Shown: positions 44,955 through 53,041, counted from the first letter of the stretch. The stretch is 64,000 bases of DNA from Methanobacteriota archaeon (GCA_029547145.1 JAKPPV010000027.1:1-64000); one strand, 5' to 3'. The notes: generated from the letters alone by a model not told the origin. A program made the numbers and translations.

Positions 44955-44966
44955 TATTAAATATTA
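44955..44966 (-). promoter_or_regulatory. TATA box of nikR
   Basis: The minus strand reads TAATATTTAATA, 25-36 bp upstream of ATG 44930. Confidence 0.6.
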
Positions 44967-44988
44967 CGAAATTGAAAGAGTTTATGTA

Positions 44989-45010
44989 ACACTTAGTGTG
45001 ATTGGTACAC
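44989..45010. promoter_or_regulatory. Possible operator, repeated ACAC/GTGT elements
   Basis: ACAC-TTA-GTGT is an inverted repeat, and the second arm also faces another ACAC eight bases on (GTGTGATTGGTACAC). The cluster lies in the 178-bp divergent spacer between nikR and the eIF2 gamma gene, about 60-80 bp upstream of nikR. NikR sites are dyad-symmetric, so autoregulation is possible, but the half-sites are only four bases and the match may be chance. Confidence 0.3.
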
Positions 45011-45063
45011 GCGCCCCGCGTTTTTTTCGCTGATCGGACCCCACCGATGCCCCACACCACATG

Positions 45064-45071
45064 TATAAGTA
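45064..45071 (+). promoter_or_regulatory. TATA box of the eIF2 gamma cluster
   Basis: TATAAGTA lies 38-45 bp upstream of the TTG start at 45109, leaving a leader of roughly 15 bases that holds GGGAGG and GAGG ribosome binding sites. Confidence 0.55.
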
Positions 45072-45108
45072 GGATCGTTCTGTATACATTAGGGAGGTTC
45101 GAGGACTT

Positions 45109-46344
45109 TTGGATGACGTGACCATCCCGAGCGTGAATATCGGAGTCGTGGGGCATGTGGACCACGGGAAGACCACGCTCGTCAATGCGCTGACGGGCAC
45201 GTGGACCGATCGCCACTCGGAAGAGATCAAACGGGGGATCTCGATCAGGCTCGGGTACGCCGACGCCACTTTTTATCGCTGCCAGCAGTGCGGGGGTAGC
45301 GATGCCCTGACGACCTCGGAGACCTGCCCGGTCTGCGGTGGGCCTGCCGTCCCCTTCCGCTCCGTCTCGTTCGTCGATGCCCCGGGACACGAGACCCTGA
45401 TGGCAACCATGCTCTCCGGGTCCGCGCTGATGGACGGAGCGATGCTTGTCATATCGGCGAACGAGCAGTGTCCCCAGCCACAGACGAAAGAACACCTGAT
45501 GGCGCTCCAGCTCGTCGGGATTCGACGGATCGTGATCGTCCAGAACAAGATTGATGTGGTCTCCCAGAAGGTTGCCCTCGAGCACCACCACCAGATTCAG
45601 GAGTTCGTACGGGGGACCATCGCCGAGGATGCGCCGATCATCCCCCTCTCGGCCCAGAAGGGTATCAATATCGGCGCCCTGATCGAGGCACTGGATGTGA
45701 CGATCCCGGTTCCGAAACGTGATCCCGATGCGCCACCGATCATGCTGGTCGCCAGGTCGTTCGATATCAACAAGCCCGGTGCATCCTGGAAAGATATCAA
45801 GGGAGGAGTGATCGGCGGATCACTCATTCAGGGAGTCCTCCACGAGGGAGACGAGATCGAGATCCGCCCGGGACGCCAGACGCATACGGAGGGACGGACC
45901 CGGTGGGAACCGATCGTGACCAAGATCACGTCGATCAACATGGGACACAAGAAGATCCAGGATGCGACCCCTGGAGGTCTGCTCGGCGTGGCGACCAAAC
46001 TCGACCCCGCCCTGACCAAGTCGGACGCGGTCGCCGGCCAGGTGGCGGGATACCCGGGGTCGCTGCCCCCGGTCTGGGACCGCATCCGGTTCCGGGTCAC
46101 CCTGATGGAGCGGGTTGTCGGGGCGACGAGCGAGCTGAAGATTGAGCCGCTCAAGCACAACGAACCCCTGATGCTCTCGGTGGGAACAGCGGTCACGGTG
46201 GGTGTCGTCACCGGATCGAAGAAGGATACGGTCGAGATGCAGCTGAAACGTCCGGTCTGCGCAGCGGTCGGGGCCAGGATCGCGATCAGCCGGCAGGTCG
46301 GTGCCCGGTGGCGACTGATCGGTATGGGCGTCCTCACCGAGTGA
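45109..46344 (+). CDS. eif2g: Translation initiation factor 2 subunit gamma
   Basis: The 411-residue GTPase has [14 protein letters not shown] (G1), the SIRLGYADA segment, a zinc knuckle CQQCGG...[16 protein letters not shown] (G3), QNKIDVV (G4) and [11 protein letters not shown] (G5), followed by two beta-barrel domains. With the alpha and beta subunits it carries Met-tRNAi to the small ribosomal subunit. The start appears to be TTG 45109 ([15 protein letters not shown]), preceded by GAGG; GTG 45118 is the only nearby alternative. It heads the conserved archaeal cluster with the PIN protein, rpoE1 and spt4. The PIN gene overlaps its stop by four bases (GTGA). Confidence 0.96.
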   Translation: MDDVTIPSVNIGVVGHVDHGKTTLVNALTGTWTDRHSEEIKRGISIRLGYADATFYRCQQCGGSDALTTSETCPVCGGPAVPFRSVSFVDAPGHETLMATMLSGSALMDGAMLVISANEQCPQPQTKEHLMALQLVGIRRIVIVQNKIDVVSQKVALEHHHQIQEFVRGTIAEDAPIIPLSAQKGINIGALIEALDVTIPVPKRDPDAPPIMLVARSFDINKPGASWKDIKGGVIGGSLIQGVLHEGDEIEIRPGRQTHTEGRTRWEPIVTKITSINMGHKKIQDATPGGLLGVATKLDPALTKSDAVAGQVAGYPGSLPPVWDRIRFRVTLMERVVGATSELKIEPLKHNEPLMLSVGTAVTVGVVTGSKKDTVEMQLKRPVCAAVGARIAISRQVGARWRLIGMGVLTE

Positions 46345-46724
46345 GGGTGCTCTTCGACACAAACGCACTGATGATACCGCTCGAACGGGGAGTAGACCTC
46401 TTCTCCGAGGTTCAGGCACAGATCGGGGCATTCGAACCCGTCGTGCCACGCGAGGTGAGGGACGAGCTCACCGGCATCGCCCGGCAGCAGGGACGCCGGG
46501 GTGCGGCTGCACGGTTCGGCCTGGCGCTCGCCGGTCGATGTATCGAGGAGTCCCTGGGTGCGGACGACAACCTGACGGTGGACGACCGGATCGCGAGGTA
46601 CGCCCGCACTCACGACTGTATTGTCGCCACGGGAGACGGTGCACTGAGGAAGACCCTGCTCAGGGACGGCGTGCCGGTGCTGACCCTGCGCGGCCCCCGC
46701 CGGATCACCCTGGAGAGAGGATGA
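46341..46724 (+). CDS. PIN-domain nuclease, Fcf1/Utp24-like
   Basis: This 127-residue PIN domain starts [17 protein letters not shown] with the first catalytic aspartate, and has the other acidic sites in [20 protein letters not shown] and [11 protein letters not shown]. In archaea a PIN protein of this type is commonly encoded between the eIF2 gamma and rpoE1 genes and is related to eukaryotic Fcf1/Utp24 and Nob1, which cut pre-rRNA. A role in rRNA processing is therefore inferred from context rather than from a toxin-antitoxin arrangement. Start is GTG 46341, overlapping the upstream TGA. Confidence 0.9.
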   Translation: MRVLFDTNALMIPLERGVDLFSEVQAQIGAFEPVVPREVRDELTGIARQQGRRGAAARFGLALAGRCIEESLGADDNLTVDDRIARYARTHDCIVATGDGALRKTLLRDGVPVLTLRGPRRITLERG

Positions 46725-46743
46725 GCGGAAACGAGGAGAGACC

Positions 46744-47325
46744 ATGTATTATCGATTGAGGCTCGAAGACAAGGTGCGGGTACCCCCCCACCGCCTGGGC
46801 GAGAACCTTGAACGCGTGATCCTGGACGTGCTGCAGGAGCAACTCGAGGGGAGCATCGACAAGGAGGTCGGGATCTTCATCGCGGTGACGAGGGTTCTCG
46901 ACGTGGGAGAAGGTGAACTGGTCCCCGGAGACGGGGCCGTCTATTACGACGTGACCTTTGAGGCGCTCACCCTGCGCCTCTCGCTGCAGGAGGTGCTCGA
47001 GGGGATCGTGGTCGAGACCACGAGTTTCGGCTCCTTCGTCAGCCTGGGACCGATCGACGCGATGCTCCACGTCAGCCAGATCTCGGACGAATACATCACC
47101 TACGACGAGATGAACGGACGGCTGATCTGCAAGGACTCCGGGCGGCATATCGCCGTCGGGGAGCGCGTCCGGGTGAGGGTGGTCACCCTATCGCTGAACG
47201 AACGCGAGCCCCGGGACTCAAAGATCGGTCTGACCATGCGCCAGACGGGCCTGGGAACCGAACTCTGGCTTGACGAGGAGCTCCGGAACGAGCGTGAAGA
47301 GAAGGAACGCAGAGGGGGACGCTGA
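46744..47325 (+). CDS. rpoE1: DNA-directed RNA polymerase subunit E' (Rpo7)
   Basis: This 193-residue protein has the two domains of Rpo7/RPB7: an N-terminal RNP-like part (MYYRLRLEDKVRVPPHRLGE) and a C-terminal S1/OB RNA-binding domain with EGIVVETTSFGSFVSLGPIDAMLHVSQI (about residues 83-110). With Rpo4 it forms the stalk of the archaeal RNA polymerase and guides the nascent RNA. The C-terminal tail is strongly charged (EELRNEREEKERRGGR). It overlaps spt4 by one base, as is usual in this archaeal cluster. Confidence 0.96.
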   Translation: MYYRLRLEDKVRVPPHRLGENLERVILDVLQEQLEGSIDKEVGIFIAVTRVLDVGEGELVPGDGAVYYDVTFEALTLRLSLQEVLEGIVVETTSFGSFVSLGPIDAMLHVSQISDEYITYDEMNGRLICKDSGRHIAVGERVRVRVVTLSLNEREPRDSKIGLTMRQTGLGTELWLDEELRNEREEKERRGGR

Positions 47326-47534
47326 TGGTCGCTCGCCGTCGTGAGAAGGTCCTCCCCAAGGTCTGCCGCGAGTGCCACCGTCTGGTCGAAGGGGAGACCT
47401 GCGTGATGTGTGGGACGGCAAACCTCTCGACCGACTGGTCGGGGTACCTCGTCGTGATCGATCCCCGCCACTCACAGGTGGCGAAGAAGGTCAATATTTC
47501 AACCGCCGGCCGGTACGCCCTGAAGGTCCGCTGA
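47325..47534 (+). CDS. spt4: Transcription elongation factor subunit Spt4 (RpoE'')
   Basis: The 69-residue zinc protein has two pairs of zinc ligands, KVCRECHRLV and ETCVMCGTAN, followed by SWSGYLVVIDP-like sequence (STDWSGYLVVIDPRHSQVAK), the hallmark of Spt4. With Spt5/NusG it makes RNA polymerase processive. ATG 47325 shares a base with the rpoE1 stop, and its own stop shares a base with the next start (TGATG), so three genes are coupled. Confidence 0.95.
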   Translation: MVARRREKVLPKVCRECHRLVEGETCVMCGTANLSTDWSGYLVVIDPRHSQVAKKVNISTAGRYALKVR

Positions 47535-48040
47535 TGCGCCGCCTCCCCGCGGAGCACCGGGGGGCGTTCCGGGCACCCTTCGGACGACTCTTCCCCTCGA
47601 TCGACGAAGCCCGTGCCTGCATCCGGAACGGGATGATCCTGTCGGTGGGGGACGTGGTCACGCACAATCTCATCTCCGGCGGTCTCCAGCCCGCCGTGGC
47701 GGTGGTGGACGGGTACACCGAGAGGCACGTCCCGATCCCGCTGCCGCGGATACCGGGGTCACGTACCATCCGCGTCCGCAATCCGGCCGGGTACCTCACC
47801 GACGAACTCATCGCGGCGGTTCGGGATGCCCTCGCGTCACCACCCACCACGATCGAGGTGCACGGAGAAGAGGACCTGGCGGTCGTACCGCTGGCGCTCG
47901 CCGCACCCGATGGCGCGGTTCTCGTCTACGGGCAACCGGGCAGAGGTGTCGTCGTAACCCGGATCGACCCGCAGCAGCGACGTCGGGCAGAGTTGCTCTT
48001 CGCGCTCTTCGAAGAGACGGAACCAGGCCATATTTTATAA
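47534..48040 (+). CDS. GTP-dependent dephospho-CoA kinase
   Basis: The 168-residue protein matches the archaeal COG1909/DUF359 family, shown to be GTP-dependent dephospho-CoA kinase, the last step of archaeal coenzyme A synthesis. Visible family phrases are SVGDVVTHNLISGGLQPAVAVVDG (about residues 36-59), RVRNPAGYLTDEL and the C-terminal EDLAVVPLALAAPDGAVLVYGQPGRGVV. It lies in its usual place next to spt4. The open frame begins upstream at 47372, but ATG 47534 fits the TGATG coupling and the family start MRRLP.EHRGAFRAPFGRLF. Confidence 0.93.
   Translation: MRRLPAEHRGAFRAPFGRLFPSIDEARACIRNGMILSVGDVVTHNLISGGLQPAVAVVDGYTERHVPIPLPRIPGSRTIRVRNPAGYLTDELIAAVRDALASPPTTIEVHGEEDLAVVPLALAAPDGAVLVYGQPGRGVVVTRIDPQQRRRAELLFALFEETEPGHIL
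48033..48040 (+). promoter_or_regulatory. TATA box of the S24e cluster
   Basis: TTTTATAA overlaps the last codons of the dephospho-CoA kinase gene and lies 31-38 bp upstream of the S24e ATG. Confidence 0.6.
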
Positions 48041-48070
48041 GAACCCCGCTCGTATAGCTAGAGGATATCG

Positions 48071-48364
48071 ATGGAAGTTGAGATCATACAGGACACCCGC
48101 AATGAGCTTCTGAGCCGGCGGGAGCTGCGGTTCGTCCTCACGCACGACGGACCGACGCCTTCGCGGAAAGAGATCATCGGGCGGCTCTGTGCCATGAAGA
48201 ATGTCGGGGAGAACCTCGCCGTGCTCGACACGCTCTCGACCCAGTACGGAATGACGAAGGTGGAAGGGATGCTCCGGATCTACGACAGCGAGGAGGCGCG
48301 GAACCGGGCAGAGGCCGAGTACCTGTTCAACCGCGGACAGCCGAAGTCATCCGAGGAGGCCTGA
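48071..48364 (+). CDS. rps24e: Ribosomal protein S24e
   Basis: This 97-residue protein has the S24e pattern: [22 protein letters not shown] at the N-terminus, [17 protein letters not shown] in the middle and the motif ..[16 protein letters not shown]. It is a small-subunit ribosomal protein shared by archaea and eukaryotes. The gene has its own TATA box and is followed two bases later by the S27ae gene. Confidence 0.96.
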   Translation: MEVEIIQDTRNELLSRRELRFVLTHDGPTPSRKEIIGRLCAMKNVGENLAVLDTLSTQYGMTKVEGMLRIYDSEEARNRAEAEYLFNRGQPKSSEEA

Positions 48365-48366
48365 AG

Positions 48367-48558
48367 ATGGCCGCAAAGTCGAAGGGAAAGAAGGGCGGAA
48401 AGGTTGCGGTCAAGCGTTCGTCCTACTTCGCCATCGAGGGTGAGAAGGCGACCCTCCGACGCCGGTACTGCCCGCGCTGTGGCACGGGTGTGGTCCTTGC
48501 GGAACACGCGGACCGGGACGCCTGCGGTCGCTGCGGCTACACCGAGTTCAGGAAGTAA
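48367..48558 (+). CDS. rps27ae: Ribosomal protein S27ae
   Basis: The 63-residue basic protein has a lysine-rich N-terminus ([16 protein letters not shown]) and a zinc ribbon CPRCGTGV...CGRCGYTEF typical of S27ae. In eukaryotes the counterpart is fused to ubiquitin; here it is free-standing as in other archaea. It sits between S24e and the Kae1-Bud32 gene, a conserved archaeal order. Confidence 0.96.
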   Translation: MAAKSKGKKGGKVAVKRSSYFAIEGEKATLRRRYCPRCGTGVVLAEHADRDACGRCGYTEFRK

Positions 48559-48566
48559 TCCCGTCG

Positions 48567-50123
48567 ATGCCGGCGACCGGGACGGTAATCGGCCTCGAAG
48601 GCACTGCATGGAACCTCAGTGCCGCTCTTTTTAACCATGACCTGATTGCACTTCGTTCTGATCCGTATCGGCCCCCCTCGGGTGGGATCCACCCCAGGGA
48701 GGCGGCCCAGCACCATGCTTCTCGGATGCAGGACGTGATCGCGCCGGTCCTCGGGCGTGCCGGGCGGCTGGATGCGGTCGCGTTCTCCCAGGGGCCGGGA
48801 CTCGGCCCCTGTCTCAGGACGGTGGCGACGGCGGCCCGAGCCCTCGCACTCGCGCTCGGTGTGCCGCTCATCGGCGTGAACCACTGCCTGGCGCATGTGG
48901 AGATCGGCCGCTATACCACCGGATGCGAGGACCCGATCGTCCTGTACGCCTCGGGTGCCAACACCCAGGTGATCGGGTATCTCGCAGGCAGGTACCGTAT
49001 CTTCGGCGAGACCCTGGACATCGGGCTCGGTAACGCCCTCGACAAGTTCGCACGCACCCGGGGTCTGCCTCACCCGGGGGGGCCCGGGATCGAGAGGCTT
49101 GCCCGTGAAGGGGAGATGATCGAACTCCCGTACACCGTCAAGGGCATGGACCTTGCCTTCTCGGGGCTTGTCACCTCGGCATCCTCCTCGAAGGCACCCC
49201 TGCCGGACGTCTGCAGAGGGCTGCAGGAGACCGCATTCGCGATGTGCGTGGAGGTGACCGAGCGGGCCCTGGCCCATGCCGGAAAGGACGAGGTCCTCCT
49301 CGTCGGGGGGGTGGGTGCGAACCGCCGTTTGCAGGAGATGCTCGGCACGATGTGCAAGGAGCGCGGAGCACGCCTCTTTGTTCCGGAACCGGTGTATCTC
49401 GGCGACAACGGGGCGATGATCGCGTACACGGGCAGGCTTCAGCTCGAAAACGGTATGAACACCCCGATCTCCGAATCACGGGTCGACCCGAACTACCGGA
49501 TCGACCAGGTGCCGTGCCCCTGGCGGGACGACCACCCGGAGACCTTCTTCAGGGTGGAACCACGCGGTGCGGAGGCGATCGTCCAGCTCGGAAAGACCGA
49601 CGCGGTCAAGTCCCGGTTCGAGAGGCGGTACCGTGACGCCGCGCTCGATACCAGGCTTCGCCAGGAGCGGACCCGTTCGGAAGCACGCCTCATCTCCGCA
49701 GCGAGACGGAACGGGGTCGGCACACCGATCATCCGCGATGTCGACGGGACGACCATCGTGATGGAACGGGTGTACGGAGAGGTGCTCAAGGCAGGGCTCT
49801 CTGCAGAACGGCTCGAAGCGGCAGGCGAGGCGGTGGGGCGCCTGCACGCCGCGGGAATCGTCCACGGGGATCTGACAACCTCGAACATGATCGTCCGGGA
49901 CGGGCGGGTGGTGGTGATCGACTTCGGACTGGCACAGTCGAGCGAGGAGCTGGAGGCGCGGGGGGTGGATCTCCACGTCCTGCTCCAGTCCCTCTCCGCC
50001 GCCGTCCCGGAGCCGGACGAACTGATCGCGGCGTTCGTCCGGGGGTACCGGCGGGCATTCCCGGGCGCCGATGCGGTCCTTGAACGCGAGGAGGCGATCA
50101 GACGAAGGGGGCGGTACCTCTGA
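48567..50123 (+). CDS. Fused Kae1-Bud32: tRNA threonylcarbamoyladenosine synthase and kinase
   Basis: The first about 325 residues are Kae1: GVNHCLAHVEIGR holds the metal-binding histidines, and LYASGANTQVIGY, LVGGVGANRRLQEML and DNGAMIAYTGR the nucleotide site. The last about 190 residues are Bud32, a small P53RK-type kinase or ATPase with ERVYGEVLK, HGDLTTSNMIV (catalytic loop) and VIDFGLAQSSEE. In the KEOPS complex Kae1 makes t6A at position 37 of ANN-decoding tRNAs and Bud32 activates it. The fusion is known in several euryarchaea. The other KEOPS genes are not in the window. The XTP pyrophosphatase frame overlaps the end by four bases. Confidence 0.95.
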   Translation: MPATGTVIGLEGTAWNLSAALFNHDLIALRSDPYRPPSGGIHPREAAQHHASRMQDVIAPVLGRAGRLDAVAFSQGPGLGPCLRTVATAARALALALGVPLIGVNHCLAHVEIGRYTTGCEDPIVLYASGANTQVIGYLAGRYRIFGETLDIGLGNALDKFARTRGLPHPGGPGIERLAREGEMIELPYTVKGMDLAFSGLVTSASSSKAPLPDVCRGLQETAFAMCVEVTERALAHAGKDEVLLVGGVGANRRLQEMLGTMCKERGARLFVPEPVYLGDNGAMIAYTGRLQLENGMNTPISESRVDPNYRIDQVPCPWRDDHPETFFRVEPRGAEAIVQLGKTDAVKSRFERRYRDAALDTRLRQERTRSEARLISAARRNGVGTPIIRDVDGTTIVMERVYGEVLKAGLSAERLEAAGEAVGRLHAAGIVHGDLTTSNMIVRDGRVVVIDFGLAQSSEELEARGVDLHVLLQSLSAAVPEPDELIAAFVRGYRRAFPGADAVLEREEAIRRRGRYL

Positions 50124-50680
50124 AACTTGCTATCGTGACCAACAACCCGCATAAGGCGGAAGAGATTGCCGGGTTTTTCGGTGGAACCATCGAGGTGGAG
50201 CATGTCCCGCTCGAGATCCCCGAGTACCGGGACGACGAGATCGGACCGATCGCACGTGAGAAGGCCCGGTATGCCCACGGAATCCTGAGGCGTCCCCTGA
50301 TCGTGGATGACACGGGATTTTCGGTGCGCGCGCTCTCCGGTTTTCCCGGGCCCTACGCCGCATACGTCTACCGGACACTCGGTAACCGGGGAATCCTGCG
50401 CCTTCTTGAGGGGAGTGACGATCGGTCTGCCCGCTTCGTCACCGTAATTGCGTTCGCGGACGTTGACGGTATCCGGCTCTTCGAGGGGAGACTCGACGGC
50501 ACGATCACAACCTCTCCACGAGGCGAGAAAGGGTTCGGGTACGACCCGATCTTCGAGATCGGTGGCCAGACGCTCGCCGAGATGCCACTCGAGATGAAGA
50601 ACCGGCTCTCGCACCGATCCCGGGCACTGTCCGCCTTCCAGGAGTGGTACCTGGACCGCTCATTCGGTGAAAACCGTTAA
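50120..50680 (+). CDS. rdgB: XTP/dITP pyrophosphatase (RdgB/Ham1), probable CTG start
   Basis: The protein belongs to the Ham1/RdgB family that removes non-canonical purine triphosphates. It has AIVTNNPHKAEEIAGFF (the TNN-K phosphate-binding segment), a middle EKARYAHGILRRPLIVDDTGF with the metal site, and GEKGFGYDPIFE near the end. No ATG precedes the first conserved strand. GTG 50135 would remove the beginning of that strand (LKLAIV). CTG 50120 gives LKLAIVTNNPHK, matching the usual MKLAIVTNNPHK, and overlaps the upstream stop as CTGA in the place where ATGA is expected. I therefore annotate 186 codons from CTG 50120, with GTG 50135 as the fallback. Confidence 0.9.
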   Translation: MKLAIVTNNPHKAEEIAGFFGGTIEVEHVPLEIPEYRDDEIGPIAREKARYAHGILRRPLIVDDTGFSVRALSGFPGPYAAYVYRTLGNRGILRLLEGSDDRSARFVTVIAFADVDGIRLFEGRLDGTITTSPRGEKGFGYDPIFEIGGQTLAEMPLEMKNRLSHRSRALSAFQEWYLDRSFGENR

Positions 50681-50696
50681 GTCGACCGAAGATCCT

Positions 50697-50704
50697 GTAT
50701 TATA
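50697..50704 (+). promoter_or_regulatory. TATA box of the L40e gene
   Basis: GTATTATA lies 28-35 bp upstream of ATG 50732. Confidence 0.6.
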
Positions 50705-50731
50705 GACTCAAAGACCACGTGGTGACCGATA

Positions 50732-50878
50732 ATGGCACGATTCCCAGAAGCCGAAGAGCGACTCCTCAACGTCAAGATCTGCATGCGCTGCAATGCGCGA
50801 AATGCAATCCGGGCGACCTACTGTCGCAAGTGCGGGTACCAGAACCTCCGGCCGAAGAACAAGGAGCGCAAGGCCTGA
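50732..50878 (+). CDS. rpl40e: Ribosomal protein L40e
   Basis: This 48-codon gene encodes a small basic zinc protein with ligand pairs CMRCNARN and [10 protein letters not shown] and the ending PKNKERKA, the pattern of L40e of the large ribosomal subunit. It has its own TATA box. It converges with the DUF1917 gene, with 18 bases between stops. Confidence 0.95.
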   Translation: MARFPEAEERLLNVKICMRCNARNAIRATYCRKCGYQNLRPKNKERKA

Positions 50879-50896
50879 GCGGGCGCCGCCGCGTGG

Positions 50897-51547
50897 TCAT
50901 GCGCTGTAATACGTAACCCGTTTTCCCTTTTTGCTGTATTCTCCGCGGAACGTCTCCAGATTTCGCTTGTACCCGATCCTCTCTTCGACCCCGAGAGAGC
51001 GGAGGACCTCGCGCACCCGCATGACCTCCTGCTCATCGCGCCAGTCGGCGGTGTACACGTAGATGACGTACCGGGAGTCACGAGAATCGGGGTTCGGCTT
51101 TGCCGTCGATACCTTCGCAGAGATCCCGAGCTCTCCTGCTGCCGTCGCGTCCCGAACACGCCGCCAGGTCTGATCCACCTCCTCGGGCGGGAGAAAGATC
51201 AACCACTTGCCGGCCAGTTCGTCGTCCACGGCGGTGGGATGGATGGAGGGGGCATCCTCGACGATCCAGTACATCTGTGTGGTCCGGGTGGGGACCACGC
51301 CCTCGCCCGCGTGCAAAAGCGCGTGTATCGCTTCGATCGAACCGAAGCGGGAAAGGAGCGCTTCGGCGAGCGGCGGGTAGTCCGCACGGAATGAATCGAA
51401 GACCCGCACGAGATCATCGGTGAAACCCCTCTCCTGTTCCACCAGGAGGTACAGCGATTCTCCGTTCTCCCTGAGTTCCCGTTGGAGCAGGTGCTCGAAG
51501 ATACCGTAGGCAACATCCGCCAGGGAACCGGGATCGACCTCGTCCAT
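50897..51547 (-). CDS. DUF1917/BLES03-like protein (putative phosphothreonine lyase fold)
   Basis: The 216-residue protein ends in the DUF1917 pattern: GKWLIFLPPEEVDQTWRRVRD, GISAKVSTAKPNPDSRDSRY, VIYVYTADWRDEQEVMRVRE and RIGYKRNLETFRGEYSKKG. The eukaryotic relative is BLES03/C11orf68, whose fold resembles phosphothreonine lyases of the OspF type; the activity in archaea is untested. The N-terminal 100 residues (ESLYLLVEQERGFTDDLVRVFDSF...) are helical and I do not recognise them. ATG 51547 is the most upstream start that keeps this part. It stands alone between L40e and htpX. Confidence 0.8.
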   Translation of the reverse strand: MDEVDPGSLADVAYGIFEHLLQRELRENGESLYLLVEQERGFTDDLVRVFDSFRADYPPLAEALLSRFGSIEAIHALLHAGEGVVPTRTTQMYWIVEDAPSIHPTAVDDELAGKWLIFLPPEEVDQTWRRVRDATAAGELGISAKVSTAKPNPDSRDSRYVIYVYTADWRDEQEVMRVREVLRSLGVEERIGYKRNLETFRGEYSKKGKRVTYYSA

Positions 51548-51677
51548 ATCTACAGCGTATGAGGGGGAGGACAGAAATGGTTTATGTCGACCCTGATAGA
51601 GCGGACGGCGTGCACGCCGGGAGTCGAGGGAGGATGGGCGGATGGATGGGACGAAAAGGAGCGTGCACGAACGATCC

Positions 51678-51685
51678 CTTTATGG
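51678..51685 (+). promoter_or_regulatory. TATA-like box of the HtpX-like gene
   Basis: CTTTATGG lies 24-31 bp upstream of ATG 51709, implying a leaderless message and supporting that start. Confidence 0.5.
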
Positions 51686-51708
51686 GGCTCATCAACCCCT
51701 CTGTACCC

Positions 51709-52596
51709 ATGAAATGGCCGCGTGATTACGGATTGACCATGCGTATCTGGCTGACGATGGGCCTTCTGCTCCTCGTCTACCTTGCGTTCCTCGCGGTGCT
51801 CCGTTCGCTCGGCATCGGACTGGGATGGCTGATCCTGGTCGCGGTTGGACTCGGTTTCGTGCAGTATTTCTTCTCCGACCGCCTGGTCCTCATCTCAACC
51901 GGGGCGCGGGTCGTCGAGCGGGACGAGTATCCAGGGCTTCATGCGATGGTTGAACGGCTCTCGACCGAGGCAGGCATCCCGATGCCCCGGGTCGCGATTA
52001 TGGCTTCTCCGATCCCGAACGCCTTTGCGACGGGCAGGTCTCCCTCGCACGCCGTCGTCGCCGTCACCGACTCGATCCAGCGTCTCCTCGCGCCCCGCGA
52101 GCTCGAAGCGGTCCTGGCCCATGAGATCGCACATGTCAGGAACCGCGACATCCTGACGATGACGATCGCCTCGTTCGTGGCGATGATCGCCTCCCTGATC
52201 ATGAACAACGCGATCTTCCTCTCCCTTGGCGACCGGCGGGATGGAGGGAACCCATGGATGATCGCATGGATCGTCGCCATCGTCGTCTGGATCGTCTCGA
52301 GCCTGCTTTTGAGCTCGCTCTCGCGCTACCGCGAGTATGCGGCGGACCGCGGGAGTGCCCTGATCACGCGCGATCCCGATGCCCTGATCTCAGCCCTCCT
52401 GAAGATCAACCGCCGTATCGTGGAGGCACCCCGGGAGCGCCGCCGGGAGGTGGAGGGTGCGAGCGCGTTCTTCATCCTGCCCGTGACGGCATCAGCCCTG
52501 GCAGAACTCTTCGCCACCCACCCACCGCTCGAGAAGCGGATCGAGGCACTCGAGAGGTGCAGGATGGAGATCGGTCAGGGGGCTCTCTTCCGGTAG
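51709..52596 (+). CDS. htpX: HtpX-like M48 membrane zinc protease
   Basis: From ATG 51709 the 295-residue protein has two N-terminal membrane helices (IWLTMGLLLLVYLAFLAVL and LGWLILVAVGLGFVQYFF). It then has the zinc-protease motif LAHEIAHVRNRD at about residues 138-149, two more hydrophobic segments, and the downstream glutamate ligand in SRYREYAADRGSAL. It ends with the typical LFATHPPLEKRIEAL. HtpX proteases degrade misfolded membrane proteins. The open frame upstream to 51559 lacks family similarity. A T-rich stretch follows the stop. Confidence 0.94.
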   Translation: MKWPRDYGLTMRIWLTMGLLLLVYLAFLAVLRSLGIGLGWLILVAVGLGFVQYFFSDRLVLISTGARVVERDEYPGLHAMVERLSTEAGIPMPRVAIMASPIPNAFATGRSPSHAVVAVTDSIQRLLAPRELEAVLAHEIAHVRNRDILTMTIASFVAMIASLIMNNAIFLSLGDRRDGGNPWMIAWIVAIVVWIVSSLLLSSLSRYREYAADRGSALITRDPDALISALLKINRRIVEAPRERRREVEGASAFFILPVTASALAELFATHPPLEKRIEALERCRMEIGQGALFR

Positions 52597-52629
52597 AGGG
52601 TTGGTCTTTACCCCCCTTTCGTCTCTTCG

Positions 52630-52634
52630 TTTTT
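52630..52634 (+). terminator. T-run, possible terminator of htpX
   Basis: Five T follow 33 bases after the stop, downstream of other pyrimidine-rich sequence. Confidence 0.35.
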
Positions 52635-52853
52635 CGATATCGCACCCTGTGGGCATGCCTCAGTATCGATGGTCGTCAGAGAGACGAAACCCCTCTCACA
52701 CCCGCCGCCTCCATGGGTGGTGCCGGGCTTGGCGGGGGCAGAAGGCAGCTCCAGCACTGGCGGGGGATACCACCTGCCGGCCGCACGGCGACGCCGATGG
52801 CCAACCGGGCACCCGGCGTATAAAGCAAGGAAACACTCAAATGTGGAGACGAG

Positions 52854-52861
52854 AAATTATA
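52854..52861 (+). promoter_or_regulatory. TATA box of the tRNA-Gly/tRNA-Val pair
   Basis: AAATTATA lies 34-41 bp upstream of the first tRNA base. Confidence 0.6.
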
Positions 52862-52894
52862 ATAGACCGGAGTGTGAACCGTTTAAGGCAGTTC

Positions 52895-52965
52895 GCATCG
52901 ATGGTCTAGTGGCATGACTTTGGCCTTCCAAGCCAATAGCCCGGGTTCAATTCCCGGTCGGTGCA
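52895..52965 (+). tRNA. tRNA-Gly (anticodon TCC)
   Basis: The cloverleaf closes with acceptor arms GCATCGA/TCGGTGC, anticodon arm TTGGC-CTTCCAA-GCCAA and T-arm CCGGG-TTCAATT-CCCGG. The anticodon TCC reads GGA/GGG glycine codons. The discriminator is A and CCA is not encoded. tRNA-Val follows after two bases, so the two are cotranscribed. Confidence 0.95.
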
Positions 52966-52967
52966 TC

Positions 52968-53041
52968 GGGCTTGTGGTCTAGCTGGTTATGACGTCGCCT
53001 TCACACGGCGGAGGTCCGGAGTTCGAATCTCCGCGAGCCCA
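52968..53041 (+). tRNA. tRNA-Val (anticodon CAC)
   Basis: Acceptor arms GGGCTTG/CGAGCCC pair, the anticodon arm is CGCC-TTCACAC-GGCG, and the T-arm is CGGAG-TTCGAAT-CTCCG. The anticodon CAC reads the valine codon GTG. The discriminator is A and CCA is not encoded. Confidence 0.95.

Larger units (their letters stand above)
52597..52894. other. Spacer between htpX and the tRNA pair
   Basis: No gene recognised. A T-run (52630-52634) may terminate htpX, and a TATA box (52854-52861) serves the tRNA genes. A second TATA-like gtataaag at about 52818-52825 has no obvious target. Confidence 0.5.

Noticed and set aside
46341-46724. PIN gene as the toxin of a toxin-antitoxin pair
   Set aside because: There is no antitoxin gene beside it, and it sits in the conserved eIF2 gamma-rpoE1 cluster, which points to a housekeeping role.
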